DNA from: Candidatus Binatia bacterium
GTDB lineage: Bacteria; Desulfobacterota; Binatia; UBA1149; JAJCZL01
Length of the DNA stretch: 64,000 nt
Reading direction: 5' to 3'
Assembly (NCBI GenBank): GCA_028278325.1
Contig: JANQEO010000157.1
Location: 1-64,000, forward strand
Shown: one piece after another, positions 8,666 through 16,647 of the stretch
Numbering within the stretch: position 1 is the stretch's first letter
How the letters are laid out: each line of letters opens with the position of its first letter
The notes under the pieces: model-generated
What the model was told of the DNA's origin: nothing
Database searches by the model: none
The model's input: only the letters and a program-made list of their open reading frames with translations
Made by a program: the position numbers and the translations under genes

Positions 8666-9522
8666 TTGCCGATCGACTCCCGCATCGAACAGCCGGCCGT
8701 CAGAATCGATTCCACGGCGGCTGCGTCACCCGCTTCGATGGCCGCACGAAGACGTTCCCATCCGGCCGTGAACGCATCCATGGCCTCGACGATGGCCTCC
8801 GAGTTCAAATCGACGATCGATGCCCACATCGCCACGTCGCTGGCGGCGAGCCTGGAAGTATCCCTGAACCCTCCCGCGATCAGCTCCTCGAGGTGTCCAC
8901 GATCATCGCAACGCGTGGCGGTCTCGGCCAGGCAAGTCGCGAGTAGTTGAGGAAGATGACTGGTCACGGCAACGGTGGCGTCGTGCTCGCGGGACCCCAT
9001 CGTAACGACGCGTGAGCCGAGCGCTTGCCACAGCCGCTCGACGACCTCTATGCCTGCCGCATCGGTCTCGGGAGTAGGAGTCACCACGGCCACCCTTCCG
9101 CGGAACAGATCCGGATCTGCATGAACCGCCCCGCTGTCGGTCCCACCCGCCATGGGATGTGCGCCGACGAAGCGTGCAGCTGCGCCTGCGGCCACCGCCG
9201 CCTCACATATCGGCGTCTTGACGCTACCTACATCGGTTAGAAGACAGCTCTCGCCCGTGGCCTCCACCACCTCAGGCAGCAACGCGACAGCGGTATCCAC
9301 GGGCACGGCCAGCACTACCAGATCCGCCCCATCCAGAGCTTCGTCGAGCCGAGTCGTGACTACGTCGACGTGGCCGGCCGACAGCGCCGCCTGAAGGTTG
9401 GCCTCGCTACGTCCCACGCCGCTCACACGAGCGAACACGCCCGCTTGCTTGGCTGCCGATGCCAGCGACGCGCCTATAAGGCCCGTTCCGACCACTACGG
9501 CCTTTTCCGCCAGCACTTTCAT
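8662..9522 (-). CDS. tyrA: Prephenate dehydrogenase
   Basis: Oxidatively decarboxylates prephenate to 4-hydroxyphenylpyruvate for tyrosine synthesis. The 286-residue protein opens with a Rossmann GTGLIGASL motif, followed by VPVDTAVALLPEV, LTDVGSVKTPI and the substrate-site GAHPMAGGTDSG, then a helical dimerisation half with TSHLPQLLA and FRDTSRLA. ATG 9522 was chosen because it overlaps the hisC stop (ATGA) and starts just before the nucleotide fold; an open frame continues to 9756 but is arginine-rich shadow sequence. No ACT domain is present. Confidence 0.93.
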   Translation of the reverse strand: MKVLAEKAVVVGTGLIGASLASAAKQAGVFARVSGVGRSEANLQAALSAGHVDVVTTRLDEALDGADLVVLAVPVDTAVALLPEVVEATGESCLLTDVGSVKTPICEAAVAAGAAARFVGAHPMAGGTDSGAVHADPDLFRGRVAVVTPTPETDAAGIEVVERLWQALGSRVVTMGSREHDATVAVTSHLPQLLATCLAETATRCDDRGHLEELIAGGFRDTSRLAASDVAMWASIVDLNSEAIVEAMDAFTAGWERLRAAIEAGDAAAVESILTAGCSMRESIGK

Positions 9523-10616
9523 CTTTCGCCCATCACTGCCGAGAGCGCGTCTACGAAGCGCTCGTTCTCCTCCGGGGTTCCGAAGGTGACGCGGATCATG
9601 GATGGGAAACCGTAGGCGCCCATGGGACGCACGATAACGCCCCTTCGCATCAAAGCATCGGTTACCGCCGCACCGTCGCCCACTTCGACGAGCATGAAGT
9701 TCGCCTGGCTCGGCACGTAATCCAACCCGAGGCGCTCGAAGGCTTCTGCGAAACACCTCCGGCCCTCGCGAGCGAGAGCGCGGCCGGCCTCCAGATAGTC
9801 TTCATCGTCCAGAGCGGCAATAGCCGCGACCTGTGCCAGCAGGTTCACGTTGAACGGCTGACGAAGCCGCGACATCGCTTCCATGATCTCCACCGAGCCC
9901 ACTCCATAGCCCAGTCTCAGACCGGCCAATCCGTATACCTTCGAGAAGGTGCGGAGCACGACGAGGCCGGGATGCCGGTCGATGTAGTCCAGCGCGTCGG
10001 GATACTCGGGGTGCTCGACGTATTCACAGTAGGCCTCGTCCACTACGACGACCACGTCGTGAGGCACACGGGCGAGAAATGCTTCCCAGGCATCTCGCTC
10101 GAAAATCGTACCGGTGGGGTTGTTAGGGTTCGCCAAGAATACCAAGCGCGTCTTTTCACCTACGGCGTCACCCATAGCGGCGACGTCGTGGCGAAACTCC
10201 CGCGCCTTGACCCTGACCGGCGTCGCGCCCGCCGCCTGGCTGACCAAGCTGTAGATCAGGAAGGCGTCCTCCGACATCACGACTTCCGAACCTTCCTCCG
10301 CGAACATTCGCACCAGCAACTCGATTAGCTCGTTGGAGCCGTTGCCGAAGACGATGCGGCGCCCGTCCACGCTCAGGCGGGCGGCAAGACGTGAGGTCAA
10401 CTCGAAAGCGCCGCCGTCGGGGTAACGATGCACTCCTTCAGCGGCCTCGCGCAGTGCCGAGATCACGGCGGCCGAAGGCCCCAGCGCGTTTTCGTTGGAG
10501 GCCAACTTGATCGAATCGCCCAGCCCCAGCTCGCGCTCGACCTCTTCGATCGGCTTGCCCGGCTTGTAGGGCTGCAGATCAAGGATTCTCTGTGGGATGA
10601 CGGGCTTCACGACCAT
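9519..10616 (-). CDS. hisC: Histidinol-phosphate / aromatic amino acid aminotransferase
   Basis: A PLP-dependent class I/II aminotransferase of about 365 residues. Motifs include LASNENALGPS, FGNGSNELIELL, NPNNPTGTIF, VVDEAYCEYV and the lysine-bearing RTFSKVYGLAGLRLGY. Sequence alone says HisC family. Its place between pheA and tyrA suggests that it also or mainly transaminates the phenylalanine and tyrosine ketoacids, as HisH/HisC2-type enzymes do. ATG 10616 starts at MVVKPVIPQRIL; a further 15 codons upstream are open but have no ribosome site. Confidence 0.88.
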   Translation of the reverse strand: MVVKPVIPQRILDLQPYKPGKPIEEVERELGLGDSIKLASNENALGPSAAVISALREAAEGVHRYPDGGAFELTSRLAARLSVDGRRIVFGNGSNELIELLVRMFAEEGSEVVMSEDAFLIYSLVSQAAGATPVRVKAREFRHDVAAMGDAVGEKTRLVFLANPNNPTGTIFERDAWEAFLARVPHDVVVVVDEAYCEYVEHPEYPDALDYIDRHPGLVVLRTFSKVYGLAGLRLGYGVGSVEIMEAMSRLRQPFNVNLLAQVAAIAALDDEDYLEAGRALAREGRRCFAEAFERLGLDYVPSQANFMLVEVGDGAAVTDALMRRGVIVRPMGAYGFPSMIRVTFGTPEENERFVDALSAVMGER

Positions 10617-10667
10617 ACAATCTAACCCGTTGACGCCGAGACCGCACACCGCACGCGGCACGCGGAG

Positions 10668-11768
10668 TCAGCCGGCGATGGGATAGGAACCCAGGACCTT
10701 GGTCGCCACCGCGATCTTGTTGACTGCGGCTATAGCCTTGGACACGCCCGTGTCGTCTACGTGGCCTCCGACGTCGACGAAGAAGCTGTACTCCCATGGA
10801 CGTCCCAACAACGGACGCGATTCGATCATCGACAGATTGACGCCGTTGGCGGCGAAGGGCCGGAGTATCTTCTCCAACACGCCCACCTCGTCACGAACCG
10901 AGATCACGAGTGACGTGCGGTCGTTCCCACTAGGACGGCTCTCGACCGGCGAGCCGATCACGAGGAAGCGGGTCACGTTGGCTGGATTATCCTGGATGGA
11001 TTCGACCACCACGGACAGTCCGTATACTTCGGCGGCCAGTCTGCTGGCTATGGCAGCGGTGGCCGCCCTCGAGGCGGCCGACTTAGCGGCCGCGGCGGTG
11101 CTGGCGGCCGGCTGACACTCGACAGACGGGAAGTTCTCGGCGAGGAAGCGCCTGCACTGAGCCAAGGGCTGAGGGTGGGACGCGATCTTCTTTATCCGCC
11201 TTCTGTCTCTCGTTTTGGACAGAAGACAGTGGTCGACCTTGACGACGACCTCGGCGAGGACTGCGGCCGTAGTCTTGGCCAGGCCGTCGAGGGTCGGGGT
11301 AACCGCGCCTTCGATGGTGTTCTCCACGGGAACGATCCCGTAGAGACAACGCCCGCTCTCTACCGCGGTGAACACGTCAGCGATGGTGTGCGCGGCCTCG
11401 AACGTAGCCGTGTGGCCGAACTGCTTTATCGCGGCTTCATGGGAGAACGTTCCCTCCGGACCGAGGAAGGCGACGCTGGTGGGTCGCTGGCTGGCCCGGC
11501 AGGCGGAGATGATCTCACGAAACACCGCCTCGACCGCGGCTTCGCTGAGAGGCCCCGGGTTCTCGCTGACGATCTTCTTGATGATGCCCTGCTCACGGGC
11601 GACATCGAGGATTGCGCGAGAGCCGCGATCCTTGGCCTTGCCGATCTCGACGGCGACGGCGGCGCGCTCCGAAATCAGCCGGAGTATCTCACGGTCCAAG
11701 GCATCGATCTTCTTGCGAAGCGATGTCACCGTTCGACGTGCAGTCATTGTCGGAGGTGCCGGCGGCAT
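10668..11768 (-). CDS. pheA: Bifunctional chorismate mutase / prephenate dehydratase (P-protein)
   Basis: Converts chorismate to prephenate and then phenylpyruvate. The 366-residue protein has an AroQ chorismate mutase (about 10-95, with LRKKIDALDREIL and VEIGKAK), a dehydratase domain starting FLGPEGTFSHEAA with VPVENTIEG and NVTRFLVIG, and a C-terminal ACT domain containing GVLEKILRPFAANGVNLSMIESRP, the phenylalanine feedback site. ATG 11768 or the ATG seven codons later could be used. The gene heads a pheA-hisC-tyrA-aroA aromatic block. Confidence 0.95.
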   Translation of the reverse strand: MPPAPPTMTARRTVTSLRKKIDALDREILRLISERAAVAVEIGKAKDRGSRAILDVAREQGIIKKIVSENPGPLSEAAVEAVFREIISACRASQRPTSVAFLGPEGTFSHEAAIKQFGHTATFEAAHTIADVFTAVESGRCLYGIVPVENTIEGAVTPTLDGLAKTTAAVLAEVVVKVDHCLLSKTRDRRRIKKIASHPQPLAQCRRFLAENFPSVECQPAASTAAAAKSAASRAATAAIASRLAAEVYGLSVVVESIQDNPANVTRFLVIGSPVESRPSGNDRTSLVISVRDEVGVLEKILRPFAANGVNLSMIESRPLLGRPWEYSFFVDVGGHVDDTGVSKAIAAVNKIAVATKVLGSYPIAG

Positions 11769-11812
11769 AGTAACCTGCCGGCTTGCCGCGGCCGACGCGC
11801 GGCTGGCAACTG

Positions 11813-12775
11813 CTAACCGATGCCCTGGCCGTTTGCAACACGGTCGAGGAACCGCTGCGCGAAGCGCACGGCGCTATCGACGTCGCTGTGGTCGACCTTC
11901 TCGGTCGTTGCGCGCCCCCGCAACCAGGTCAGTTGCCGCTTGGCATACTGGCGTGTGGCTTGGGCTACGGCGGCCGCCAGTTCCGATACCGGCAGTTGCG
12001 CATCCAGGCACATGCCCGCCTCACGATAGCCTATGGCCGAGAACGCTTTGGCGTCGGGCGGGTAGCGGCGGCGGAGCTCTGCGAGTTCGTCGAGCAAGCC
12101 GGCGGCAACTATCGCTTCGCTGCGCGCCTCGATCCGCCGATGCAGATCCTCGCGATCCATCACGAGCTCCAAGATCAGAGCCTTGAAGCCGCCGCCCTGC
12201 CCCTGGCGATCCTGCAAGCGGCTCATCGGAACGCCGGTTACCTCCAGTACTTCGAGAGCGCGCACCAACCTGAGGGTGTCGTTCGGGTGTATCCGCGTCG
12301 CAGACTCCGGGTCGGCGCTGCGAAGCCGTTCGTGCAGGATGCCGGGGCGTTCTCCTTCGTCACGCCGCAAGCGGTCTCTCACGCTCTCGTCTGCTCGGGG
12401 GATCGGCGCCAGACCCTCCACCAGGCTCTGGATGTACAAGCCGGTTCCACCACAGATCAACGAGACAGCACCCTTGGACTGAACCTGCGAGATCGCCGCT
12501 CGCGCTCCATCGCGCCATTTGGCTACGTCGAACTCGTCGGCCGGCTCTACGACGTCGATCATGTGATGGGGAATCTCGGCTCGGAGTTCGGCGGAGGGCT
12601 TGGCCGTGCCGACATCCATGAAACGGTAGACCTGACGCGAATCCGCGCTGACCACCTCCCCGCCGAGCCGGCGAGCGAGTTCAGCGGCCAACTCCGTCTT
12701 ACCTGAGGCCGTAGGGCCGGCAACGGCCACGAGAGCGCCCCGCGCTTCGAGGCCGAGACTGTCGTTACTCGACAC
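11813..12775 (-). CDS. miaA: tRNA dimethylallyltransferase
   Basis: Adds an isopentenyl group to A37 of tRNAs that read UNN codons. The 320-residue protein has the P-loop AGPTASGKTEL, the substrate segment SADSRQVYRFMDVGTAKPS, CGGTGLYIQSL, and the C-terminal FSAIGYREA and RQYAKRQLTWLRG motifs. GTG 12775 is the first start codon after the mutL stop (12784-12786); a longer frame inside mutL is not credible. mutL-miaA is a classic conserved pair. No clear Shine-Dalgarno is visible, so it may depend on mutL translation. Confidence 0.95.
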   Translation of the reverse strand: MSSNDSLGLEARGALVAVAGPTASGKTELAAELARRLGGEVVSADSRQVYRFMDVGTAKPSAELRAEIPHHMIDVVEPADEFDVAKWRDGARAAISQVQSKGAVSLICGGTGLYIQSLVEGLAPIPRADESVRDRLRRDEGERPGILHERLRSADPESATRIHPNDTLRLVRALEVLEVTGVPMSRLQDRQGQGGGFKALILELVMDREDLHRRIEARSEAIVAAGLLDELAELRRRYPPDAKAFSAIGYREAGMCLDAQLPVSELAAAVAQATRQYAKRQLTWLRGRATTEKVDHSDVDSAVRFAQRFLDRVANGQGIG

Positions 12776-12783
12776 TTCAGTAA

Positions 12784-14610
12784 CTAGCGGCCGAACATGC
12801 GCTCTATCTGACTTCGGGTCAGCACTCTGGCCACGGGGCGACCGTGCGGGCAGCTGGCTGCGAACTCGACGCTCGCTACCTGCTCGAGAAGGGAGCGGGC
12901 GGCCGTCACATCGAGTTGCTGGCCTACTCGCACGGCTGCATGGCATGCGGTGGTTGCCAGCACGGCGTCTCGCAACCTCTCCGTCACTGTCGCAGTTCCG
13001 TAGTCGAGAAGCTCTTGGAAAAGAGCTTCCACCAACTGCCTGGGATCAGCCTTGGCTGCGACGGCGGGCACCGCTCTCACCAAGACATCACCATCGCCGA
13101 AGGATTCGATGTCCCAGCCCAAGGAGCCGAGGAATTCACGCCATTTCGCCAGAGCTTCGACGCCGCCCCTACCCACATCTACCGCTTCGGGCATCAGCAG
13201 CTGCTGGCCCGGCATTTCACCTTCGCTCGCGCGTTTCTTGAGTTGCTCGAAGATCAGTCGTTCGTGCGCGGCATGCTGATCCACCAGTACCAGCTCGCCG
13301 TCGGCCTGACAGACGATGTAGCCGCGAAAGACCTGACCGATTACTTCGACACGCCCGAGCCGCCCCTGCGCGGAGCCAACCCCCAGGTCGAGGCCCTGCT
13401 GTTCTTCGGGCACACTCGAGGATTCCTCCTTCGCGGCGGCAGGCGGACTATAACCTGGAAGACGGGCGGCATCCCGCGAGTCAGTCCCGGCCTGAGTCGA
13501 CTCGACGGGACGGGATTCGGGAACCGCGCCGGGCCTTCCGCGCCGGCTTAACCCCTCGCGCACACGCAGTTCGGCGGAGTCGATACCCCAGCGGCCGACC
13601 GGCGTCGATCCTTTCTGTAAACAGCTACTTACGCTCTCAATTATGAAGTTGTGTACTAGTTCCGGGTCCGAGAACCTCACCTCGTGCTTGGCGGGGTGAA
13701 CGTTGACGTCTACGAGATGCGGCTCGATCTCCAGGTAAAGGCTGACCGCAGGATACCTCCCCTTCAGGAGGTAGGTCCTGTAGCCCTGCATCACGGACCT
13801 GAACACGGCACGATCTCTCACCCACCGGCCGTTGATGAACGTCGACATGTGCCGCGACGATCCGAAGGAGCGCCCGGCTCTACTCAAGAACCCCCGCATC
13901 GATAGCCCGCGGTGCCGGCAGTCCACGGGCATCATGTCACCGGACACCTCTGCGCCGAGCACCTGGCTGAGCCTCGCCCTGTCGGTGTCCACCCCGGGCG
14001 TGGTCAGTACGGCTGAACCGTTGTGCCTGAGTTCGAATCCGATGCCCGGATAGCCCAGCGCGAACCGCTTGACGGTATCGAGGAGCGCGCCGAACTCGGT
14101 GGCCGGCGTTTTCAGGAACTTCTTTCGCGCCGGCACCTTCGCAAACAAATCCTTCACGTCGACTCGGGTCCCGCGTGAATGTCCGCTCTCTCGGATGTCG
14201 ATGATGCTGCCGGAGCGAACGCTCACGGTCACGGCCGACTCGGACGTGCGCGTGCGGGTCACGAGTTCCAGATCGGAAACGGCGGCGATGCTGGCCAGGG
14301 CCTCGCCACGGAACCCGAGAGTCGAGACCACCGAAAGGTCCTCGACACCCCGGATCTTGCTCGTCGCGTGACGGGTGAGCGCCAACTTGACCTGATCGCC
14401 GTGTATTCCGGAACCGTTGTCGCTGACGACTATGCGTGATGAGCCTTTGTCGTCGTAGTCGACGGAGATCTGAGTCGCACCGGCGTCGATGGCATTTTCG
14501 ATCAGCTCCTTCGCCACCGACGCTGGCCGTTCGACCACCTCGCCTGCCGCAATCCTCGAAACTACGTGATCGGGCAGCTTCCTGATTGCCTCAGTCGATG
14601 ACGAGTTCAT
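12784..14610 (-). CDS. mutL: DNA mismatch repair protein MutL
   Basis: A GHKL-ATPase that couples MutS mismatch recognition to strand removal. The roughly 608-residue product has IAAGEVVERPASVAKELIENAIDAG, DNGSGI and the TLGFRGEALASI lid motifs, then a variable linker (about 345-420) and a C-terminal dimerisation domain with LVLVDQHAAHERL and ACHAAVRVGQ and CPHGRP motifs. The QHAAHER and CPHGRP residues are those of endonuclease-type MutL, so it may nick DNA itself; consistent with this, no mutH is visible. ATG 14610 overlaps the pgi end by 20 bases. Confidence 0.95.
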   Translation of the reverse strand: MNSSSTEAIRKLPDHVVSRIAAGEVVERPASVAKELIENAIDAGATQISVDYDDKGSSRIVVSDNGSGIHGDQVKLALTRHATSKIRGVEDLSVVSTLGFRGEALASIAAVSDLELVTRTRTSESAVTVSVRSGSIIDIRESGHSRGTRVDVKDLFAKVPARKKFLKTPATEFGALLDTVKRFALGYPGIGFELRHNGSAVLTTPGVDTDRARLSQVLGAEVSGDMMPVDCRHRGLSMRGFLSRAGRSFGSSRHMSTFINGRWVRDRAVFRSVMQGYRTYLLKGRYPAVSLYLEIEPHLVDVNVHPAKHEVRFSDPELVHNFIIESVSSCLQKGSTPVGRWGIDSAELRVREGLSRRGRPGAVPESRPVESTQAGTDSRDAARLPGYSPPAAAKEESSSVPEEQQGLDLGVGSAQGRLGRVEVIGQVFRGYIVCQADGELVLVDQHAAHERLIFEQLKKRASEGEMPGQQLLMPEAVDVGRGGVEALAKWREFLGSLGWDIESFGDGDVLVRAVPAVAAKADPRQLVEALFQELLDYGTATVTERLRDAVLATTACHAAVRVGQQLDVTAARSLLEQVASVEFAASCPHGRPVARVLTRSQIERMFGR

Positions 14611-15979
14611 CTTTCTTGAGGGCCAGGCGATCTTTGACCGCAGCCGCTTCATCTTCGTAGCCGCCGCGGCCGGCCAGTGCGTAGGTCATCAACTTGCCGG
14701 CTTCCACTCCCGGCTGATCGAGGGGATCGACACCGAGCAGCCCGCCCATAACCAAAGTCTGGCACTCCAGGGTATGGAAGAGTTGTCCCACCGCCGAAGC
14801 ATCAAGAGAGTCGACCACGTAGGTGCTCGTCAAACGACCGGCTCGACCCAGCGCCAGTTCGGTGGCTGTCTGCTCCATGTTGAGCAGATCACCGAAGGTA
14901 TGCCCCGATAGGTAGGCGATGCCCTCTATGTCGTCGTACCCGGATGGAATCTGGAGATCCACGGCCGGCTCTTGAACGCGGATGAAGCTGACCACCTTGT
15001 CGTGCGGACCTTCGACGTAAAGCTGAACTTGGGAGTGCTGATCGGTCGCCCCTAGTGCCCGAACGGGAGTCTGACCGGTTTCGACGACGTCGCCCTGCAA
15101 GGAAAGACGCTTCCCCAGGCTCTCGGCCCAGAGCTGAGCGTACCATTCGGCAAGGCTCAGCAGTCCGTCGGCGTAGGGCATGAGGACGTGTATCCCGGCC
15201 CCGCGCTCCTCGAGCGCAATGTGCAGCAATGCGGCGTGCAGGGCCGCCGGATTGTGCCAGATGTCGGTTCTGCGGCAACGCTCGTCGGCTTCGCGCGCCC
15301 CTTGGCAGAGGGCGGCTATGTCGACCCCCGCGGCGGCGATGGGCAACAACCCCACCGCCGACAGCACCGAGAACCGTCCCCCTACTCCCGCAGGAACGGG
15401 GAAGGTGCGGAAGCCCTCCTCCTGGGCTATCTGACGCAACAGCCCGGACTCTGCGTCGGTGGTGAAGATGATGTTGTCGCGGTAGCGCTTGGCGCCCAGC
15501 TCGCGCAAGAGCCGGTCGCGCACCAGAAGGAACTGCGACATCGTCTCGGCGGTCTGGCCGGACTTGGAGATCACGTTAAAGACCGTGGTCTTCAGGTCGA
15601 GGCGGTCGAGGAGATCCGCGATCGTGGTGGGGTCGACGTTGTCGAGCACCTCTACATTGAGGGCGTCGGCAGCGCACTGGGACTTGTGGACGGCTTCGAC
15701 CGCCGCCCTCGTTCCCAGCGCCGAGCCACCGATACCGAGCACGACGAGAGACTCGAAACGCTCACGCAGCCCGGCGGCCGCGTCCGACGCTGCTGCAACC
15801 GCATTTGCATCATAGGGAAGCTCGTAGAAAGGCAGCTCGCCGTTGCCCCGTTTGGCCTCGAGGTTGCGCAACACCTCCGCCACGCGCGGCGCGAGGTTCT
15901 CCACCTCCTGTCGGCGGATCCCGGCCTCCCCCGCGACATGGTCGAAGAACCCGTTCACGTCGAGTGACACGACCGACAT
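14591..15979 (-). CDS. pgi: Glucose-6-phosphate isomerase
   Basis: Interconverts glucose-6-phosphate and fructose-6-phosphate. The 462-residue product has VLGIGGSALGTRA, NVISKSGQTAETM, the GVGGRFSVLSAVGLLP signature and AEWYAQLWAESLGK, and a C-terminal lysine helix. It is of the shorter form (E. coli Pgi is about 550 residues) seen in many non-enteric bacteria. It starts at ATG 15979 and is preceded by the largest gene-free gap of the window (15980-16248), which probably contains its promoter. Confidence 0.95.
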   Translation of the reverse strand: MSVVSLDVNGFFDHVAGEAGIRRQEVENLAPRVAEVLRNLEAKRGNGELPFYELPYDANAVAAASDAAAGLRERFESLVVLGIGGSALGTRAAVEAVHKSQCAADALNVEVLDNVDPTTIADLLDRLDLKTTVFNVISKSGQTAETMSQFLLVRDRLLRELGAKRYRDNIIFTTDAESGLLRQIAQEEGFRTFPVPAGVGGRFSVLSAVGLLPIAAAGVDIAALCQGAREADERCRRTDIWHNPAALHAALLHIALEERGAGIHVLMPYADGLLSLAEWYAQLWAESLGKRLSLQGDVVETGQTPVRALGATDQHSQVQLYVEGPHDKVVSFIRVQEPAVDLQIPSGYDDIEGIAYLSGHTFGDLLNMEQTATELALGRAGRLTSTYVVDSLDASAVGQLFHTLECQTLVMGGLLGVDPLDQPGVEAGKLMTYALAGRGGYEDEAAAVKDRLALKKDELVID

Positions 15980-16248
15980 GGATTACTTACACATCAAGCC
16001 AACGGCGCGAGCAAGCCTCGGAGTGCGCCAGGACCGGCCTCGAAGCACTCAGCCAGACGCGTTAGCTAGACAGGCTCTATCGACGGAGGAACATTCAGTG
16101 GCAGGGGTATGTGATATTCGCGGGAAACGGCGCGGCGTCGGCAATAACGTCTCGCACGCGAACAGCCAGAGCAGCCGTACCTTGCCACTACGGTCTGCAC
16201 CCGCTGTATCCGTTCGGGCAAGGTAATCAAGGCCGCCTGACAGCGGCC
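15980..16248. other. 269-base gene-free gap between ridA and pgi
   Basis: No tRNA cloverleaf, conserved riboswitch core or convincing small gene was found on either strand. The ridA-proximal end has a GC hairpin, annotated separately. Upstream of pgi the minus strand has TTGCTC, 17 bases, then TGTAAG ending 5 bases before the ATG; this would be a near-leaderless promoter and is too weak to call. Confidence 0.6.
16231..16248 (-). terminator. GC-rich hairpin directly after ridA, possible terminator
   Basis: GGCCGC and GCGGCC form a perfect six-pair stem around a six-base loop, beginning at the base after the ridA stop codon. The following transcript (UUGAUUACCUUG) has few consecutive U, so termination may be partial or Rho-assisted. 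It separates the LPS/spoT run from pgi. Confidence 0.45.
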
Positions 16249-16647
16249 TCACTCACCGGCTTCGGCCATCACCTCGACTTCCAGCTGGGCCCCCTTGGGA
16301 AGCTCGGCTACACCGACAACCGCCCGCGCCGGATAAGGCTCCTCGAAGACCTCGGCATAGATCTCATTGAGAGCCGGAAACTCGGCCATGTCGGTGAGGT
16401 AGATCCTCACGCTCACGACATCGCTGAAGTGCAGGCCGGCAGCCGCCAGCACCGCTTCCAGGTTCGAGAACACCCGCTGGGTCTGGGCCCGGAAATCGCC
16501 GGCGACCAACTCGCCGGTGGCTGGATCGAGGGGGATCTGGCCGGAGCAAAACAGGCGGCCTCCCACCATCAGGGCTTGGGAGTACGGACCTATCGCCTCC
16601 GGCGCTCGCTGGGTGGCTATGGCCCTGCGGCCGGTGCCGCGGCTCAC
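16249..16647 (-). CDS. ridA: RidA family enamine/imine deaminase
   Basis: A 132-residue YjgF/YER057c/UK114 protein that hydrolyses reactive 2-aminoacrylate-type enamines. Typical motifs are PEAIGPYSQALMVGG, SGQIPLDPATGELV, FSNLEAVLAAAG and the active-site arginine in YPARAVVGVAELPKGA. GTG 16647 overlaps the spoT stop (GTGA). The neighbour order gmk-spoT-ridA resembles proteobacterial gmk-rpoZ-spoT clusters. Confidence 0.92.
   Translation of the reverse strand: MSRGTGRRAIATQRAPEAIGPYSQALMVGGRLFCSGQIPLDPATGELVAGDFRAQTQRVFSNLEAVLAAAGLHFSDVVSVRIYLTDMAEFPALNEIYAEVFEEPYPARAVVGVAELPKGAQLEVEVMAEAGE

Noticed and set aside
11783..12706. A 307-codon plus-strand open frame opposite miaA
   Set aside because: Antisense shadow; miaA motifs are complete on the minus strand.
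15980..16248. A tRNA or small gene (67-codon minus-strand frame at 16049-16252) in the ridA-pgi gap
   Set aside because: No cloverleaf or T-loop consensus could be built, and the small frame overlaps the hairpin and the ridA stop with no ribosome site.
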